Of a stretch of DNA of 64,000 bases, positions 34,652 through 44,879 are shown one piece after another. The stretch lies in contig NZ_JAQZAJ010000005.1 in NCBI RefSeq assembly GCF_028737195.1, positions 186,001 through 250,000 on the forward strand, in the 5' to 3' direction. Under the pieces are notes generated by a model, which ran no database searches, was not told the origin of the DNA, and was given only the letters and a program-made list of their open reading frames with translations. A program made the translations under genes and the position numbers. The first letter of the stretch is position 1. Each line of letters begins with the position of its first letter. Source of the DNA: Pseudovibrio exalbescens (GTDB lineage: Bacteria > Pseudomonadota > Alphaproteobacteria > Rhizobiales > Stappiaceae).

Positions 34652-35746
34652 CTATGTTTCGGTTGAGCTGTTGCGCAAAGCACTGAATGGCTCTTGCGCC
34701 ACGCGAGACAAGTTGACCAGCCGCGCCTGAGCAGACTTGTAGCCTTGATAGACACGCTCCGTGAGGCCATCCTGCCCGGCATAGCCCATCATCACGTCTT
34801 CACAGGTGTCCATGAACGCTTCCTGAACTTCCTGCGGCAAGGGGCGGACGGGGAATTTCTTGTCTTCCTGCAAGGACTGCAGTGCGACGGCGTTTTGCCA
34901 GGTGAACTCAGCGGCCAACAGGTCGTTTTCAGCATGGGCAGCTGAGGCAAACAGCAGCTGATCTTCCGGTGTCAGCGAACGCCAGAAGTTGAGGTTCACC
35001 CCCATGGAGCAAGCAATGCCACTGCCGTTGAAACCGGGATAGGCGCAGTATTTTGTGACTTCATGCAGGCCAAGCCCCATGGCTGCCCACGGTCCGGCCC
35101 AGTCTGCCCCATCAAGTCCACCGGACTTCAGGGCGGTGCGAATTTCATTTGCCGGAATGGTGATGGCCATGCCGCCCAAGCGGCGCAGCACTTCACCGGC
35201 CAACCCCGGCAACATCATCTTGAAACCGCGCAGGTCGTTGACAGTCTCAATGTCGCGGCTGAACCAACCGCCCACCGTGTGGGTGGTGTGACCCGCCATG
35301 AACGGCTTGATGTCGAACTGGCCCGCAACTTCGTCCCAAAGCTCCTGCCCGCCACCCCAGTGGATCCAGGCCTGATATTCGGTGTGCGTCATGCCGCCGG
35401 GCACGCCACCAAAGAAACTGAAGGCCTTGTGGTTGCCGTTCCAATAGTCATCTGAGGCGTGATAGAGCTCAGCCGCGCCGGAAGATACGGCGTCAAAGGC
35501 TTCAAACGCTGGCACCAGTTCGCCTGCCGGATAGACATTCACCTCAAACCGGCCACCAGAGCCGGCATTGATGCGCTCGGCAATTCGTCCGGCCGCGACG
35601 GAAAAGCCCGGCAGAGTACGAGGCCAGCATGTAACCATGCTGAGCTGGCGGCGGTTCATCACCTGAGCAGGGGCTGCGAGTGGCGCGGCAACCGCGCCTG
35701 CGCCAACCATTGCACCAGCTGTTTTCAGAAACCTACGACGATTCAA
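34652..35746 (-). CDS. TRAP transporter substrate-binding protein, DctP family
   Basis: A periplasmic receptor of about 364 aa. It starts with a Tat signal (NRRRFLKTAG), then MVTCWPRTLPGFSVAAGRIAERI and later NEIRTALKSGGLDGADWAGPW, the region that binds the carboxylate through Arg in DctP/TakP proteins. TakP-like receptors for alpha-keto acids carry a very similar Tat leader and motif order, so a 2-oxo acid or similar ligand is a guess. I prefer a TTG at 35746 with GGGAG upstream; the longer frame begins 14 codons earlier. No DctQ/DctM membrane partner is adjacent. Confidence 0.85.
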   Translation of the reverse strand: MNRRRFLKTAGAMVGAGAVAAPLAAPAQVMNRRQLSMVTCWPRTLPGFSVAAGRIAERINAGSGGRFEVNVYPAGELVPAFEAFDAVSSGAAELYHASDDYWNGNHKAFSFFGGVPGGMTHTEYQAWIHWGGGQELWDEVAGQFDIKPFMAGHTTHTVGGWFSRDIETVNDLRGFKMMLPGLAGEVLRRLGGMAITIPANEIRTALKSGGLDGADWAGPWAAMGLGLHEVTKYCAYPGFNGSGIACSMGVNLNFWRSLTPEDQLLFASAAHAENDLLAAEFTWQNAVALQSLQEDKKFPVRPLPQEVQEAFMDTCEDVMMGYAGQDGLTERVYQGYKSAQARLVNLSRVAQEPFSALRNSSTET

Positions 35747-35841
35747 GGCGGACTCCCGAGTTTCGGCGCGGCTTCCAACGCAGCACACGGATTTTGGATG
35801 CGCGCCTGAAGCTTGCCGGATCTAAGATCTGCCTTGAGCTA

Positions 35842-35880
35842 TAAAAAACAAACCTCGCGGGAAACTGAACTCCCGCGAGG
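35842..35880 (-). terminator. Rho-independent terminator of amn
   Basis: A perfect 10-bp stem CCTCGCGGGA / TCCCGCGAGG, followed on the minus strand by TTTGTTTTTTAT, 30 nt after the amn stop. Confidence 0.9.
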
Positions 35881-35909
35881 CTCCTGAAAATTTTGGTAGA
35901 TTTGCGGCC

Positions 35910-37418
35910 CTATTGGAACGCAGTCTCGGCAAAGCTGCGGAGTTTGCGGGAATGCAACCGCTCCAGCGGCATCTCTCGCAGGATTTCCATGGTTTTGATT
36001 CCGATTTCCAAATGCTGCGAAACCTGACGGCGGTAGAAGTCTGTCGCCATGCCCGGCAGCTTCAACTCGCCATGCAGAGGTTTGTCGGAGACACACAGCA
36101 GCGTGCCATAAGGAACACGGAAGCGGAAACCGTTGGCCGCAATGGTGGCGGACTCCATGTCCAGAGCGATGGCGCGGGACTGAGAAAAACGCTGGACCGG
36201 CTCGCGATGGTCGCGCAGTTCCCAGTTGCGGTTATCAATGGAGGCCACGGTACCGGTGCGCATGACGCTTTTCAGCTCAAAGCCCTCGTAACCCGTCACC
36301 TTTTCAACGGCTTCTTCCAGCGCTACCTGCACTTCTGCCAGTGGCGGGATCGGCACCCATGTTGGCAGATCCGCATCCAGCACCTTGTCCTCGCGCACAT
36401 AACCGTGGGCCAACACATAATCACCGAGCTGCTGGCTGTTGCGCAGCCCTGCGCAGTGACCAAGCATCAACCACGCATGCGGACGCAGCACGGCAATGTG
36501 GTCGGTGATGGTTTTGGCATTGGATGGCCCCACACCGATATTCACCATTGTGATGCCGGAGTTGTCTTCACGCACAAGATGATAGGCGGGCATTTGCGGC
36601 AAGCGCCCCAGAGGTTCGCCAGAGGATGGCTCGCTCTCACCGGAGCGGGTGACCAGATTGCCGGGCTCGACAAAGGCCTTGTATCCGCTGTTGGGGTCCT
36701 TCACCAGCTCACGCGCCATCTGGGCAAAGCCATCAATGTAGAACTGATAGTTTGTGAAAAGCACGAAATTCTGGAAATACTTCGGCGCGGTCGCCGTGTA
36801 GTGCTGCAAGCGGTGGAGGCTGTAGTCTACGCGCGGTGCCGTGAACGGCGCCAGCGGTTGCGGCCCCTCGCCCGGATCAAACGTTCCGTTTGCAATGGCA
36901 TCATCCATGACGGCAAGGTCGGGCACATCAAAGATATCGCGCAATGTAAACTCAGGATTTGCAGCGAAGGCGCCCTCTACATGGGCCCCATCATAGAAAG
37001 CAAAGTGCAGTGGAATGGGCGTATCGCTATAACCAATTTCCACCGGGGCATTGTGGTTCCTGAGCAATAGCTCGATCTGGTCTTCCAGATAGGAACGGAA
37101 CAAGTCAGGCCGCGTGATTGTGCTTGTGTATTTACCAGGCCCCGCAACGAAGCCATAGGACAGACGCCCATCGGCACGGCTGTGGCTTGCCAGTTCAAAG
37201 CGAAGCTCGGGATAGAAGGCTCTTACACGCCCTTCAGGGGTGGAGCCTTTGGCGATGCGCTCAAACTCGGCACGCAGAAAAGCTGTGCTGGTGTCAAACA
37301 ACTCAACGAGATAGCTGACAGCGGCTTTGGCATCTTCAAATTTACGGAAGGGTTTTGGGTCGGGTATCAGGATGGAACGGTTTTCCATCTGAACGTCGCT
37401 ACCGGATATAGTCGACAC
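35910..37418 (-). CDS. amn: AMP nucleosidase
   Basis: Hydrolyses AMP to adenine and ribose 5-phosphate, adjusting adenylate levels. The 502-aa protein has the N-terminal regulatory domain and a C-terminal nucleoside phosphorylase-like domain (MVNIGVGPSNAKTITDHIAVLRP in part, MLGHCAGLRNSQQLGDYVLA, IALDMESATIAANGFRFRVPYGTLLCVSDKPLHG in part). The Asp and Glu around ALDMES and SDKP match the catalytic pattern. An alternative start is Met11. A strong terminator follows. Confidence 0.95.
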   Translation of the reverse strand: MSTISGSDVQMENRSILIPDPKPFRKFEDAKAAVSYLVELFDTSTAFLRAEFERIAKGSTPEGRVRAFYPELRFELASHSRADGRLSYGFVAGPGKYTSTITRPDLFRSYLEDQIELLLRNHNAPVEIGYSDTPIPLHFAFYDGAHVEGAFAANPEFTLRDIFDVPDLAVMDDAIANGTFDPGEGPQPLAPFTAPRVDYSLHRLQHYTATAPKYFQNFVLFTNYQFYIDGFAQMARELVKDPNSGYKAFVEPGNLVTRSGESEPSSGEPLGRLPQMPAYHLVREDNSGITMVNIGVGPSNAKTITDHIAVLRPHAWLMLGHCAGLRNSQQLGDYVLAHGYVREDKVLDADLPTWVPIPPLAEVQVALEEAVEKVTGYEGFELKSVMRTGTVASIDNRNWELRDHREPVQRFSQSRAIALDMESATIAANGFRFRVPYGTLLCVSDKPLHGELKLPGMATDFYRRQVSQHLEIGIKTMEILREMPLERLHSRKLRSFAETAFQ

Positions 37419-37675
37419 GTCTTTTTCTCCTAGTTCGTGTCGCTCTATGTCTGCCTTAGGTCAATGACAACGTCAAGACAATTACCTAGCGTTTTGAATA
37501 TTTTTGCCGCCAACGAGATATTTTTCACAACTATCCCGAGATTTTAAGGTCAGCTTTTTCAATCAAAAAGCACTAATTGGCACATCACAGGGCGCACTGC
37601 ATGCATCCGGGCCTATTTACAGGTGTAGTCTACCTGTTAGACTTAAGCTTTATTTGAGCTTTCGGCGGTGGACTT

Positions 37676-38656
37676 ATGCAGGTTTTGGATGAAGCTATCA
37701 CGACAGGCTACAGGGCCTTTGCCAAACGAGAAGCTCACGGGCATTCGCCAACCTATGAGGCATGGGCCCTAAAGATCGCGGAGAGCTCTGAAGCTCATCA
37801 GTTTCTGCTGAACCTGCCGCCTGAGAAGCGCCAACCCAACCTTCTGTTTGCCGCCATCAGAGCTGTTACGGGCACCGTTCCAGAGGCCGATGACCTGCCG
37901 CGCCTGCTGCAAACCCAATCCGCTGACATTCGAGCTGTGATGGCAGCACGCATGACACAAACCAACGAGCCCAACCGTTGTGCTGTTCTGCTGCCACAGT
38001 TGTTGGCGCTTCCGCAGCCCCTTGCCTTGCTTGAAGTGGGGGCGTCGGCAGGCCTTTGCCTGCTGCCGGACTACTATGACTATGAGATTGGCGGCCGCAA
38101 ACTTGCCGCGCCAAACCCGCAGGCGTCTGGCGTTCCCTCAGTCATGCTTCATTGCGAGGCACCAGAAGCCTATGAGCTGCCCTGTGCACACCTGGAGGTG
38201 GCGTGGCGCGCGGGCCTTGATCTTGCGCCCATAGACCTGAGAAGCGTTGAAGAAGCGAACTGGCTACGCACACTAGTGTGGCCAGAACAGACAGCGCGTC
38301 TGGAGCGATTGAACGGCGCGATTGAGATCGCGCGGCAGATCAAGCCACCACTCCACAAAGGCGACCTTACCAAGGACCTGAAAGGCCTGATGGAAACCGC
38401 GCCACCGGACGCGACGCTGGTGGTGTTCCATAGCGCCGTCTTGAACTATGTGCAGGATGCTGCGCAACGTCAGATCTTTGCCGAGACAATGCTGGCTTCT
38501 GACGCCGTTTGGCTCAGCAATGAATCCCCGCGGGTCTATCCCTTCCATGAGGCTCATGGACTGGATGCCCCTGCCCCCGGTCTGTTCCTGCTTTCCAAGA
38601 ACGGCAAGCCCAAGGCTTGGACAGGGCCGCATGGCCAGTCCTACACGCCGGTTTAG
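37676..38656 (+). CDS. DUF2332 family protein
   Basis: The 326-aa protein matches the DUF2332 pattern: HSPTYEAWALKIAES near the N-terminus, KRQPNLLFAAIRAVTG, TQTNEPNRCAVLLPQLL, and LLEVGASAGLCLLPDYYDYEIGG (written partly), in which EVGASAG looks like a methyltransferase-type SAM loop. C-terminal VVFHSAVLNYV and WLSNESPRVYPF follow. No function is established; a Rossmann-type methyltransferase is a possibility. GGTGGA precedes the ATG. Confidence 0.85.
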   Translation: MQVLDEAITTGYRAFAKREAHGHSPTYEAWALKIAESSEAHQFLLNLPPEKRQPNLLFAAIRAVTGTVPEADDLPRLLQTQSADIRAVMAARMTQTNEPNRCAVLLPQLLALPQPLALLEVGASAGLCLLPDYYDYEIGGRKLAAPNPQASGVPSVMLHCEAPEAYELPCAHLEVAWRAGLDLAPIDLRSVEEANWLRTLVWPEQTARLERLNGAIEIARQIKPPLHKGDLTKDLKGLMETAPPDATLVVFHSAVLNYVQDAAQRQIFAETMLASDAVWLSNESPRVYPFHEAHGLDAPAPGLFLLSKNGKPKAWTGPHGQSYTPV

Positions 38657-38889
38657 TTCTCACCAGTTTCGGCTGCAGCAAACTGGCACCAGTCCGGCAG
38701 CTTACCGCAAGCGCTTCGGACCGCAGAGAGCGTACCATGTTGATCCATAAAGGCTGAATGCTGCATATCATGAGGAGTAACTGGGCTTCTCGTCTGGACA
38801 AACGCCCTCCTGACAAATACTTTGCGCCAAAATACGTAGAGCGTGAGATCCTGCGCTGTCCCCTTCACATCAAACGTTGAAATTCCATC

Positions 38890-40005
38890 ATGCCAAAATC
38901 CAGATTTCCCATCGAGTGGGTTGAGCAGCACATGCCACGCACCCGCCGTTCGCTTGAGGGGTTGCCAGACCTCGCCGGTGTCCGCCTTGCAATGAGCATG
39001 CATTTGGACATCAAGACCCTCCCCCTTGTGAAAGGGCTCGCCCGCAAAGGAGCAGAGCTTTACATCACCACATGCAATCCGACGACGGTACGCGATGATG
39101 TGGTGGAAGGCATGCGCAAGGCCGGAGCGCAGGTGGAAGCGGGCGAAGGCATGAGCGATGCGGACTGGCAGTCGGCCATTGCAGGCGGTCTTGAGTGGGG
39201 CCCAACCCACTTCAGTGAAATGGGGTCGGACTACACCCACTATCTGATCGCCAACGGCCTCGCGTTTCCTGAGATCAAAGCGGGCCTTGAGGCGACTGGC
39301 TCTGGCATCAACCGTTTGCAGGGCAAGCTCCCGCCATGGCCGATTTTCAACTGGGACGATGTTCCAGTGAAGGAAGGCTTACACAACCGCCATATGGTGG
39401 GCCTGACAACATGGCATGCGTTCTATAATGCAACCTTGGTCAGCCTGCACGAAAAGCGGGTGCTGGTTGTTGGCTACGGCACGGTTGGCCAAGGGCTGGC
39501 CGCAAGCGCAAGGGCCTATGGTGGCACCGTGATGGTTGCGGAAGTCGATCCCGCCCGGCTGCTTCAGGCTCGATATGATGGATGGCAAACAGGCACTGTT
39601 GAGGAACTTGCGCCCCATGCCGATGTCATTGTCACCGGGACTGGCGCGCATCACGTACTGCCCGGAGACGTGATTGCAAAGCTAAAAGACGGCTGCTTCA
39701 TTCTCAATTCCGGTCACAAGATCGATGAGATTGACCTCAGCGCGTTTGGCGGCTGCCCTTCAGAAGAGCCCGTGCCGTTTGTCACCCGATACCGCCTCGC
39801 CTCTGGCGCACATGTGCATCTGTTTGCAGGTGGAGCCATGGCGAACCTGACGGCTGGCGAAGGGGACAGCCTCAATGCCTTTGACCTGACCCTTGCCATT
39901 CTGGCTGAAGGGATCGGCCATATTCTGGGTGAAGGTGAAAGGGCCGAACATGGTGTGCACCTGTTGCCCCGTTCTGTGTGGTCGCGGGCCTGCCCGGACG
40001 CCTGA
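38890..40005 (+). CDS. S-adenosylhomocysteine hydrolase homologue, C-terminally short
   Basis: The 371-aa protein aligns with SahH over the N-terminal substrate domain (SMHLDIKTLPLVKGL, matching the His of the family's CLHMT) and the Rossmann domain (VLVVGYGTVGQGLAASAR, IVTGTGAHHVL). GSDYTHYL replaces GGDLTNLI. The Lys of the active site is kept (DVPVKEGLHN), but the Asp that follows in FDN is His here. The chain ends soon after GVHLLPRS, so the C-terminal 40-odd residues with the Lys/Tyr that close over the neighbour's NAD are absent. Possibly a paralogue with a different substrate. A strong terminator follows. Confidence 0.85.
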   Translation: MPKSRFPIEWVEQHMPRTRRSLEGLPDLAGVRLAMSMHLDIKTLPLVKGLARKGAELYITTCNPTTVRDDVVEGMRKAGAQVEAGEGMSDADWQSAIAGGLEWGPTHFSEMGSDYTHYLIANGLAFPEIKAGLEATGSGINRLQGKLPPWPIFNWDDVPVKEGLHNRHMVGLTTWHAFYNATLVSLHEKRVLVVGYGTVGQGLAASARAYGGTVMVAEVDPARLLQARYDGWQTGTVEELAPHADVIVTGTGAHHVLPGDVIAKLKDGCFILNSGHKIDEIDLSAFGGCPSEEPVPFVTRYRLASGAHVHLFAGGAMANLTAGEGDSLNAFDLTLAILAEGIGHILGEGERAEHGVHLLPRSVWSRACPDA

Positions 40006-40049
40006 TTGGCCCTTGAAGCCAAGACGCGCTTCAAACCCTAGAGAAAACG

Positions 40050-40080
40050 GCCCTGCCATTTTTGGCGGGGCTTTTTTTTT
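40050..40080 (+). terminator. Rho-independent terminator of the SAHH-like gene
   Basis: A 9-bp stem GCCCTGCCA / TGGCGGGGC (one G-U) with a 4-nt loop and nine consecutive T. Confidence 0.93.
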
Positions 40081-41712
<1,632 letters not shown>

Positions 41713-41742
41713 ATAACAACTTCATAATGGCCATATTGCCTT

Positions 41743-41782
41743 GCCCCGCCTCCCACTTGGGACGCGGGGCCTTTTTCTTTTT
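41743..41782 (+). terminator. Rho-independent terminator of ccrM
   Basis: The stem GCCCCGC / GCGGGGC with a nested TCCCA/TGGGA is followed by CTTTTTCTTTTT. Confidence 0.93.
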
Positions 41783-41956
41783 ACGCCGGGCACTTGCAGG
41801 TTCTTCTTAAATTAGGTTTCACGCCTTCCCGCAAAGCGCGTCTTCCTTAGCACTTGAGTATCGCGTTCACGCGATCACCTGCCCGCACCTTGCCGGCCTT
41901 CTGTCCCATGGGGAGGGCGTGGGTGATCTTCATCACTTGCGAGGAAGTTCCCAGCG

Positions 41957-42664
41957 ATGTCTGTCAATCCGACACCCATTTCCGTCATCTCCATGGACAA
42001 CCTGCTGTTTGGCACGATCCGCCTGACAGGGACGGGCTATGAGGCCCAGCAATTTCCCAGCCTTTACTTCATGGCGGACAACAACCGCTTTGTTCGGCTG
42101 CGCCCGTTTCACCGCTCAGGGTTTTGCATTGTGGATCGGCCAAGCCGTTTCATTTTCATCGAAGCGTCCTATGGCAATCCAAAGACGGCAGTCTACCAGT
42201 GTGAACTTGGTGACACCAAAGCGGGCATTCAGGCCACTTTGGAGGCGTTGCCTGTTACTCAGGTGCAAGCAAAACCGCAGAACCCCAGTGGCCTCAACCT
42301 TTATTATGTGACCGACGGCGCGTTCAACGGCACCATGTGGTTCACCTCCCCCACAACGCAAAACACGCTCTGCCCGGTGGTGGTTCGCGACTTTACCGAT
42401 CGGACCCGAGCACCCCATCTGGGTCATTCGCTGATCTCAAAGAATGCCCTTATTAATTTCTACAATGACAACTACCCCGGCTACCTGAACAAGTTGCTTG
42501 CCCTTGGCACCAAGGCCCAAAGCGTGACCGTTCAAATGGCAGACCAAACACAGCAGACGTTCAACATCAGCTCCAACCTCAGTTACTTTCCTGAAGACAG
42601 CTTTGTTGATGCCAACGCCCAATTCCAATTCATCAGTGCGTTCATAAACGGCCTGTCCACGTGA
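41957..42664 (+). CDS. Unknown protein, first of a tandem paralogous pair
   Basis: A 235-aa soluble protein without signal peptide or membrane span. No known family recognised. It shares a clear pattern with the next gene: LLFGTIRLTGTGYEAQQFPS, then YFMADNNRFVRLRPFHRSGF, later RDFTDRTRAPHLGHSLI and INFYNDNYPGYLNKLLALG. The alternating hydrophobic and polar pattern suggests a beta-rich N-terminal half and a helical segment around the NFYNDNYPG motif. GAGGAAG lies 9 nt before the ATG. Neighbours are ccrM and tyrS, which say little about function. Confidence 0.75.
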   Translation: MSVNPTPISVISMDNLLFGTIRLTGTGYEAQQFPSLYFMADNNRFVRLRPFHRSGFCIVDRPSRFIFIEASYGNPKTAVYQCELGDTKAGIQATLEALPVTQVQAKPQNPSGLNLYYVTDGAFNGTMWFTSPTTQNTLCPVVVRDFTDRTRAPHLGHSLISKNALINFYNDNYPGYLNKLLALGTKAQSVTVQMADQTQQTFNISSNLSYFPEDSFVDANAQFQFISAFINGLST

Positions 42665-42707
42665 GGCACGCCTTCTTCTCCTTCAAGATTGCGGAGTGTA
42701 CAGAGCC

Positions 42708-43391
42708 ATGCAGACACCAGTTCCCTTGATCAATCAAAACAACATTGTGTTTGGCACCGTAAGGCTAACGCCGACCAATGACATTGCCCCAAACCAGCTG
42801 CCGAGCATTTACTTTATGGATAATGGCGGGGCATTTTTGCGCTTGCGCCCCTTGCACGTGGCCGGTTTTGGCATGTTTCCAAAACCCGCCCGGCACATTT
42901 CCCTTTATGCCCGCCCTCCCGGACAGGCGAACCCAAGCTTCTCCTTTTCGCCGGGCAACACCCGTGATGAAGTGTTGGAGTGGATGGATCTTTTGAACCA
43001 CGTCACCGTGTTTGGCGGCATAGTGGAACGCATGCCTTCGGGCATTTACCTGCACTACCAAAACGTTCAGGGTCCGAACCTGCCAGCGGATGGCAATGCC
43101 CTGCACATTCGCGACTACTCGCCGGGCCACCCGGAGCGCTCGCACTGGGGCCATGCGGTGATCCGCGCACAGGAGTTGATTGCCTATTACAACAACACCT
43201 ATCCGGGTTTGTTTGCCCACCTCATGAACCTTGGTGTGAACGCTCAAAGCCCGTTGTTCACCGTACAGCCTGCCATAGCGCCCCAAGTGACCTTGGTAAC
43301 CGACGCCCAATACATGCCGCTGGACTGGTTTGAAGGTGACGCCAATGCGCAGCGCGCGGCCATGATCCAGTTCATCAGCAGCTTTGTGTGA
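42708..43391 (+). CDS. Unknown protein, second of a tandem paralogous pair
   Basis: A 227-aa protein homologous to its upstream neighbour: IVFGTVRLTPTNDIAPNQLPS, YFMDNGGAFLRLRPLHVAGF, HWGHAVIRAQELIAYYNNTYPG and LMNLGVNAQS line up in order with the first copy. Identity looks near 25-30% by eye, so the duplication is old or the copies evolve fast. The spacing (43 nt) and direction suggest one transcript. Start at the ATG 42708; a GTG 12 bases upstream is in frame. Confidence 0.75.
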   Translation: MQTPVPLINQNNIVFGTVRLTPTNDIAPNQLPSIYFMDNGGAFLRLRPLHVAGFGMFPKPARHISLYARPPGQANPSFSFSPGNTRDEVLEWMDLLNHVTVFGGIVERMPSGIYLHYQNVQGPNLPADGNALHIRDYSPGHPERSHWGHAVIRAQELIAYYNNTYPGLFAHLMNLGVNAQSPLFTVQPAIAPQVTLVTDAQYMPLDWFEGDANAQRAAMIQFISSFV

Positions 43392-43399
43392 GGAAGGAC

Positions 43400-43426
43400 A
43401 AAAGGGCGCCCAGATGGCGCCCTTTT
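43400..43426. terminator. Bidirectional terminator between the tandem pair and tyrS
   Basis: A perfect 11-bp stem AAAAGGGCGCC / GGCGCCCTTTT with a 5-nt loop. A-run and T-run on opposite sides serve both convergent transcripts. Confidence 0.88.
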
Positions 43427-43430
43427 GACG

Positions 43431-44705
43431 TTACTTGAACTGAACCAACGCCTTGCGTTTGCGGCCCACCGAAAGAGAAATGCGATCGCCGGTCCGAATA
43501 TCGCCCTCTGAGATCTGCCGCTTTTCATCCAGAATGAGCGTGCCGTTGAGTTTGACGCTGCTGCCTTGAACAAGACGGCGTGCCTCGCTGTTGGAGCCAG
43601 CAAAGCCAATTTTCACGATCAGCTCAAGCAGGCCAATGCGCGTGCTGAGCAGCGCAAGCGGCAGTTCATGGGTTGGTTCTGTACCCTCATCATTTCCAGA
43701 GAACAGGGCCTCACCCTGCTCCATTGCAGCGCGTGCGGCCTCCGGCCCGTGAACAATGCTGGTGACTTGTGTTGCCAGTATCTTCTTGGCCTCGTTCAGC
43801 TCCTGCCCTTCCAGCTTGGCGAGGCGACCAATTTCTGCCAAGGGCAGATCGGTGAACAGCTTGAGGAAGCGGACCACATCGCCATCTGCCGTATTGCGCC
43901 AGAATTGCCAGAAGCCGAAGCTGGATAACCGCTCGGGGCTGAGCCAGACGGCACCGTCGGCGGTTTTGCCCATCTTGGATCCAGAGGCGGTGGTGAGAAG
44001 CGGGAGGGTAAAACCGAAAAGTTGCTTTCCTGCGCGCCGTCCCAGGTCAACGCCGTTGACGATGTTGCCCCATTGATCAGACCCACCAATTTGTAAAACA
44101 CAGTCGAACCGCTTGTTCAGCTCAACAAAATCCACTGCCTGAAGCATCATGTAGCAGAACTCCAGAACAGACAGGGGCTGCTGTGCTTCCAACCTGGACC
44201 GCACGCTGTCAAAGGTCATCATGCGGTTGACGGTGAAGTGGGTGCCGAACTCGCGCAGGAACTCCAAAAAGCGGAACTCGTCCAACCAGTCGGCATTGTT
44301 TGCCATACGGCCTTCACCCTCTGACAGGTCGAACAGACGCTCTACCGTAGCGCGGATACCGTTGAGGTTATGCTCAATCTGGGCGTCATCCAGCATGGGA
44401 CGACTTTCACTGCGAAAGCTTGGGTCGCCAATGCGCGTGGTGCCGCCGCCAACCAGAAGAATGGGCTTGTGATCCAGTTTCTGAAGCCAGCGCATGGCCA
44501 TGAGCGGCAGCAAATGCCCCACATGCAGGCTGTCAGCGGTGGCGTCAAAACCAGCGTACGCGGTGATGGGCCCTTCCATGAGGCGCGCATCAAGCGCTTC
44601 CAGATCCGTGCATTGATGCAGAAAGCCGCGCTCGATCAGAAGCTGGAGGGCCTCCGATTTGGGACGAAAGTTTCGGCTGTTGTCGATGGTGGTGTGAATG
44701 GTCAT
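43431..44705 (-). CDS. tyrS: Tyrosyl-tRNA synthetase
   Basis: Class I synthetase, 424 aa. The HIGH-type motif is LHVGHLLPLM, the KMSKS equivalent is SKMGKTADG, and Tyr-binding residues lie in AYAGFDATADSLHVGH and QIGGSDQWGN. The C-terminal S4 RNA-binding domain (EARRLVQGSSVKLNG) is present. The ATG at 44705 follows AGGAGA. The longer frame to 44738 is not needed. Upstream lies a Tyr-codon leader and attenuator. Confidence 0.97.
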   Translation of the reverse strand: MTIHTTIDNSRNFRPKSEALQLLIERGFLHQCTDLEALDARLMEGPITAYAGFDATADSLHVGHLLPLMAMRWLQKLDHKPILLVGGGTTRIGDPSFRSESRPMLDDAQIEHNLNGIRATVERLFDLSEGEGRMANNADWLDEFRFLEFLREFGTHFTVNRMMTFDSVRSRLEAQQPLSVLEFCYMMLQAVDFVELNKRFDCVLQIGGSDQWGNIVNGVDLGRRAGKQLFGFTLPLLTTASGSKMGKTADGAVWLSPERLSSFGFWQFWRNTADGDVVRFLKLFTDLPLAEIGRLAKLEGQELNEAKKILATQVTSIVHGPEAARAAMEQGEALFSGNDEGTEPTHELPLALLSTRIGLLELIVKIGFAGSNSEARRLVQGSSVKLNGTLILDEKRQISEGDIRTGDRISLSVGRKRKALVQFK

Positions 44706-44736
44706 TTTCAGGTCTCCTGTTGCCACGCAGGGGCCC

Positions 44737-44830
44737 AAAAATGAACAAGCCGCCTGGCGGCGGCTTGGTTGTTCAGTTGATGCTTTTTGTCATGAGCACG
44801 ATCGAACACAAGCCGCAGGTATGTGGCTTG
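44737..44830 (-). promoter_or_regulatory. Transcription attenuator of tyrS (four mutually exclusive segments)
   Basis: Minus-strand segments: 1 = CAAGCC (44830-44825), 2 = GCGGCTTG (44816-44809), 3 = CAAGCCGCC (44767-44759), 4 = GGCGGCTTG (44754-44746) followed by TTCATTTTT (44745-44737). Pairing 1:2 (6 bp) permits 3:4 (9 bp), a terminator. Pairing 2:3 (8 bp, perfect) forms the antiterminator. Segment 1 begins one codon after the Tyr codons of the leader peptide, so a ribosome stalled there would mask it and favour 2:3. This is classical attenuation geometry. Confidence 0.82.
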
Positions 44831-44873
44831 CGTAGTAATAAACAGAGGTGATCATGAACTGCATCTGGGTCAT
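44790..44873 (-). CDS. tyrS leader peptide with three consecutive tyrosine codons
   Basis: A 27-codon frame beginning ATG-ACC-CAG and ending TCA-TGA. Residues 11-17 are VYYYASH, with codons TAT-TAC-TAC at 44840-44832. It lies within the transcribed leader of tyrS and ends before the terminator hairpin. No Shine-Dalgarno precedes it, but the candidate promoter would start transcription at or next to the ATG, so a leaderless start is plausible. In-frame ATGs at codons 4 and 7 are alternatives. Function as a stalling peptide is inferred. Confidence 0.75.
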   Translation of the reverse strand: MTQMQFMITSVYYYASHIPAACVRSCS

Positions 44874-44879
44874 GCCAAT

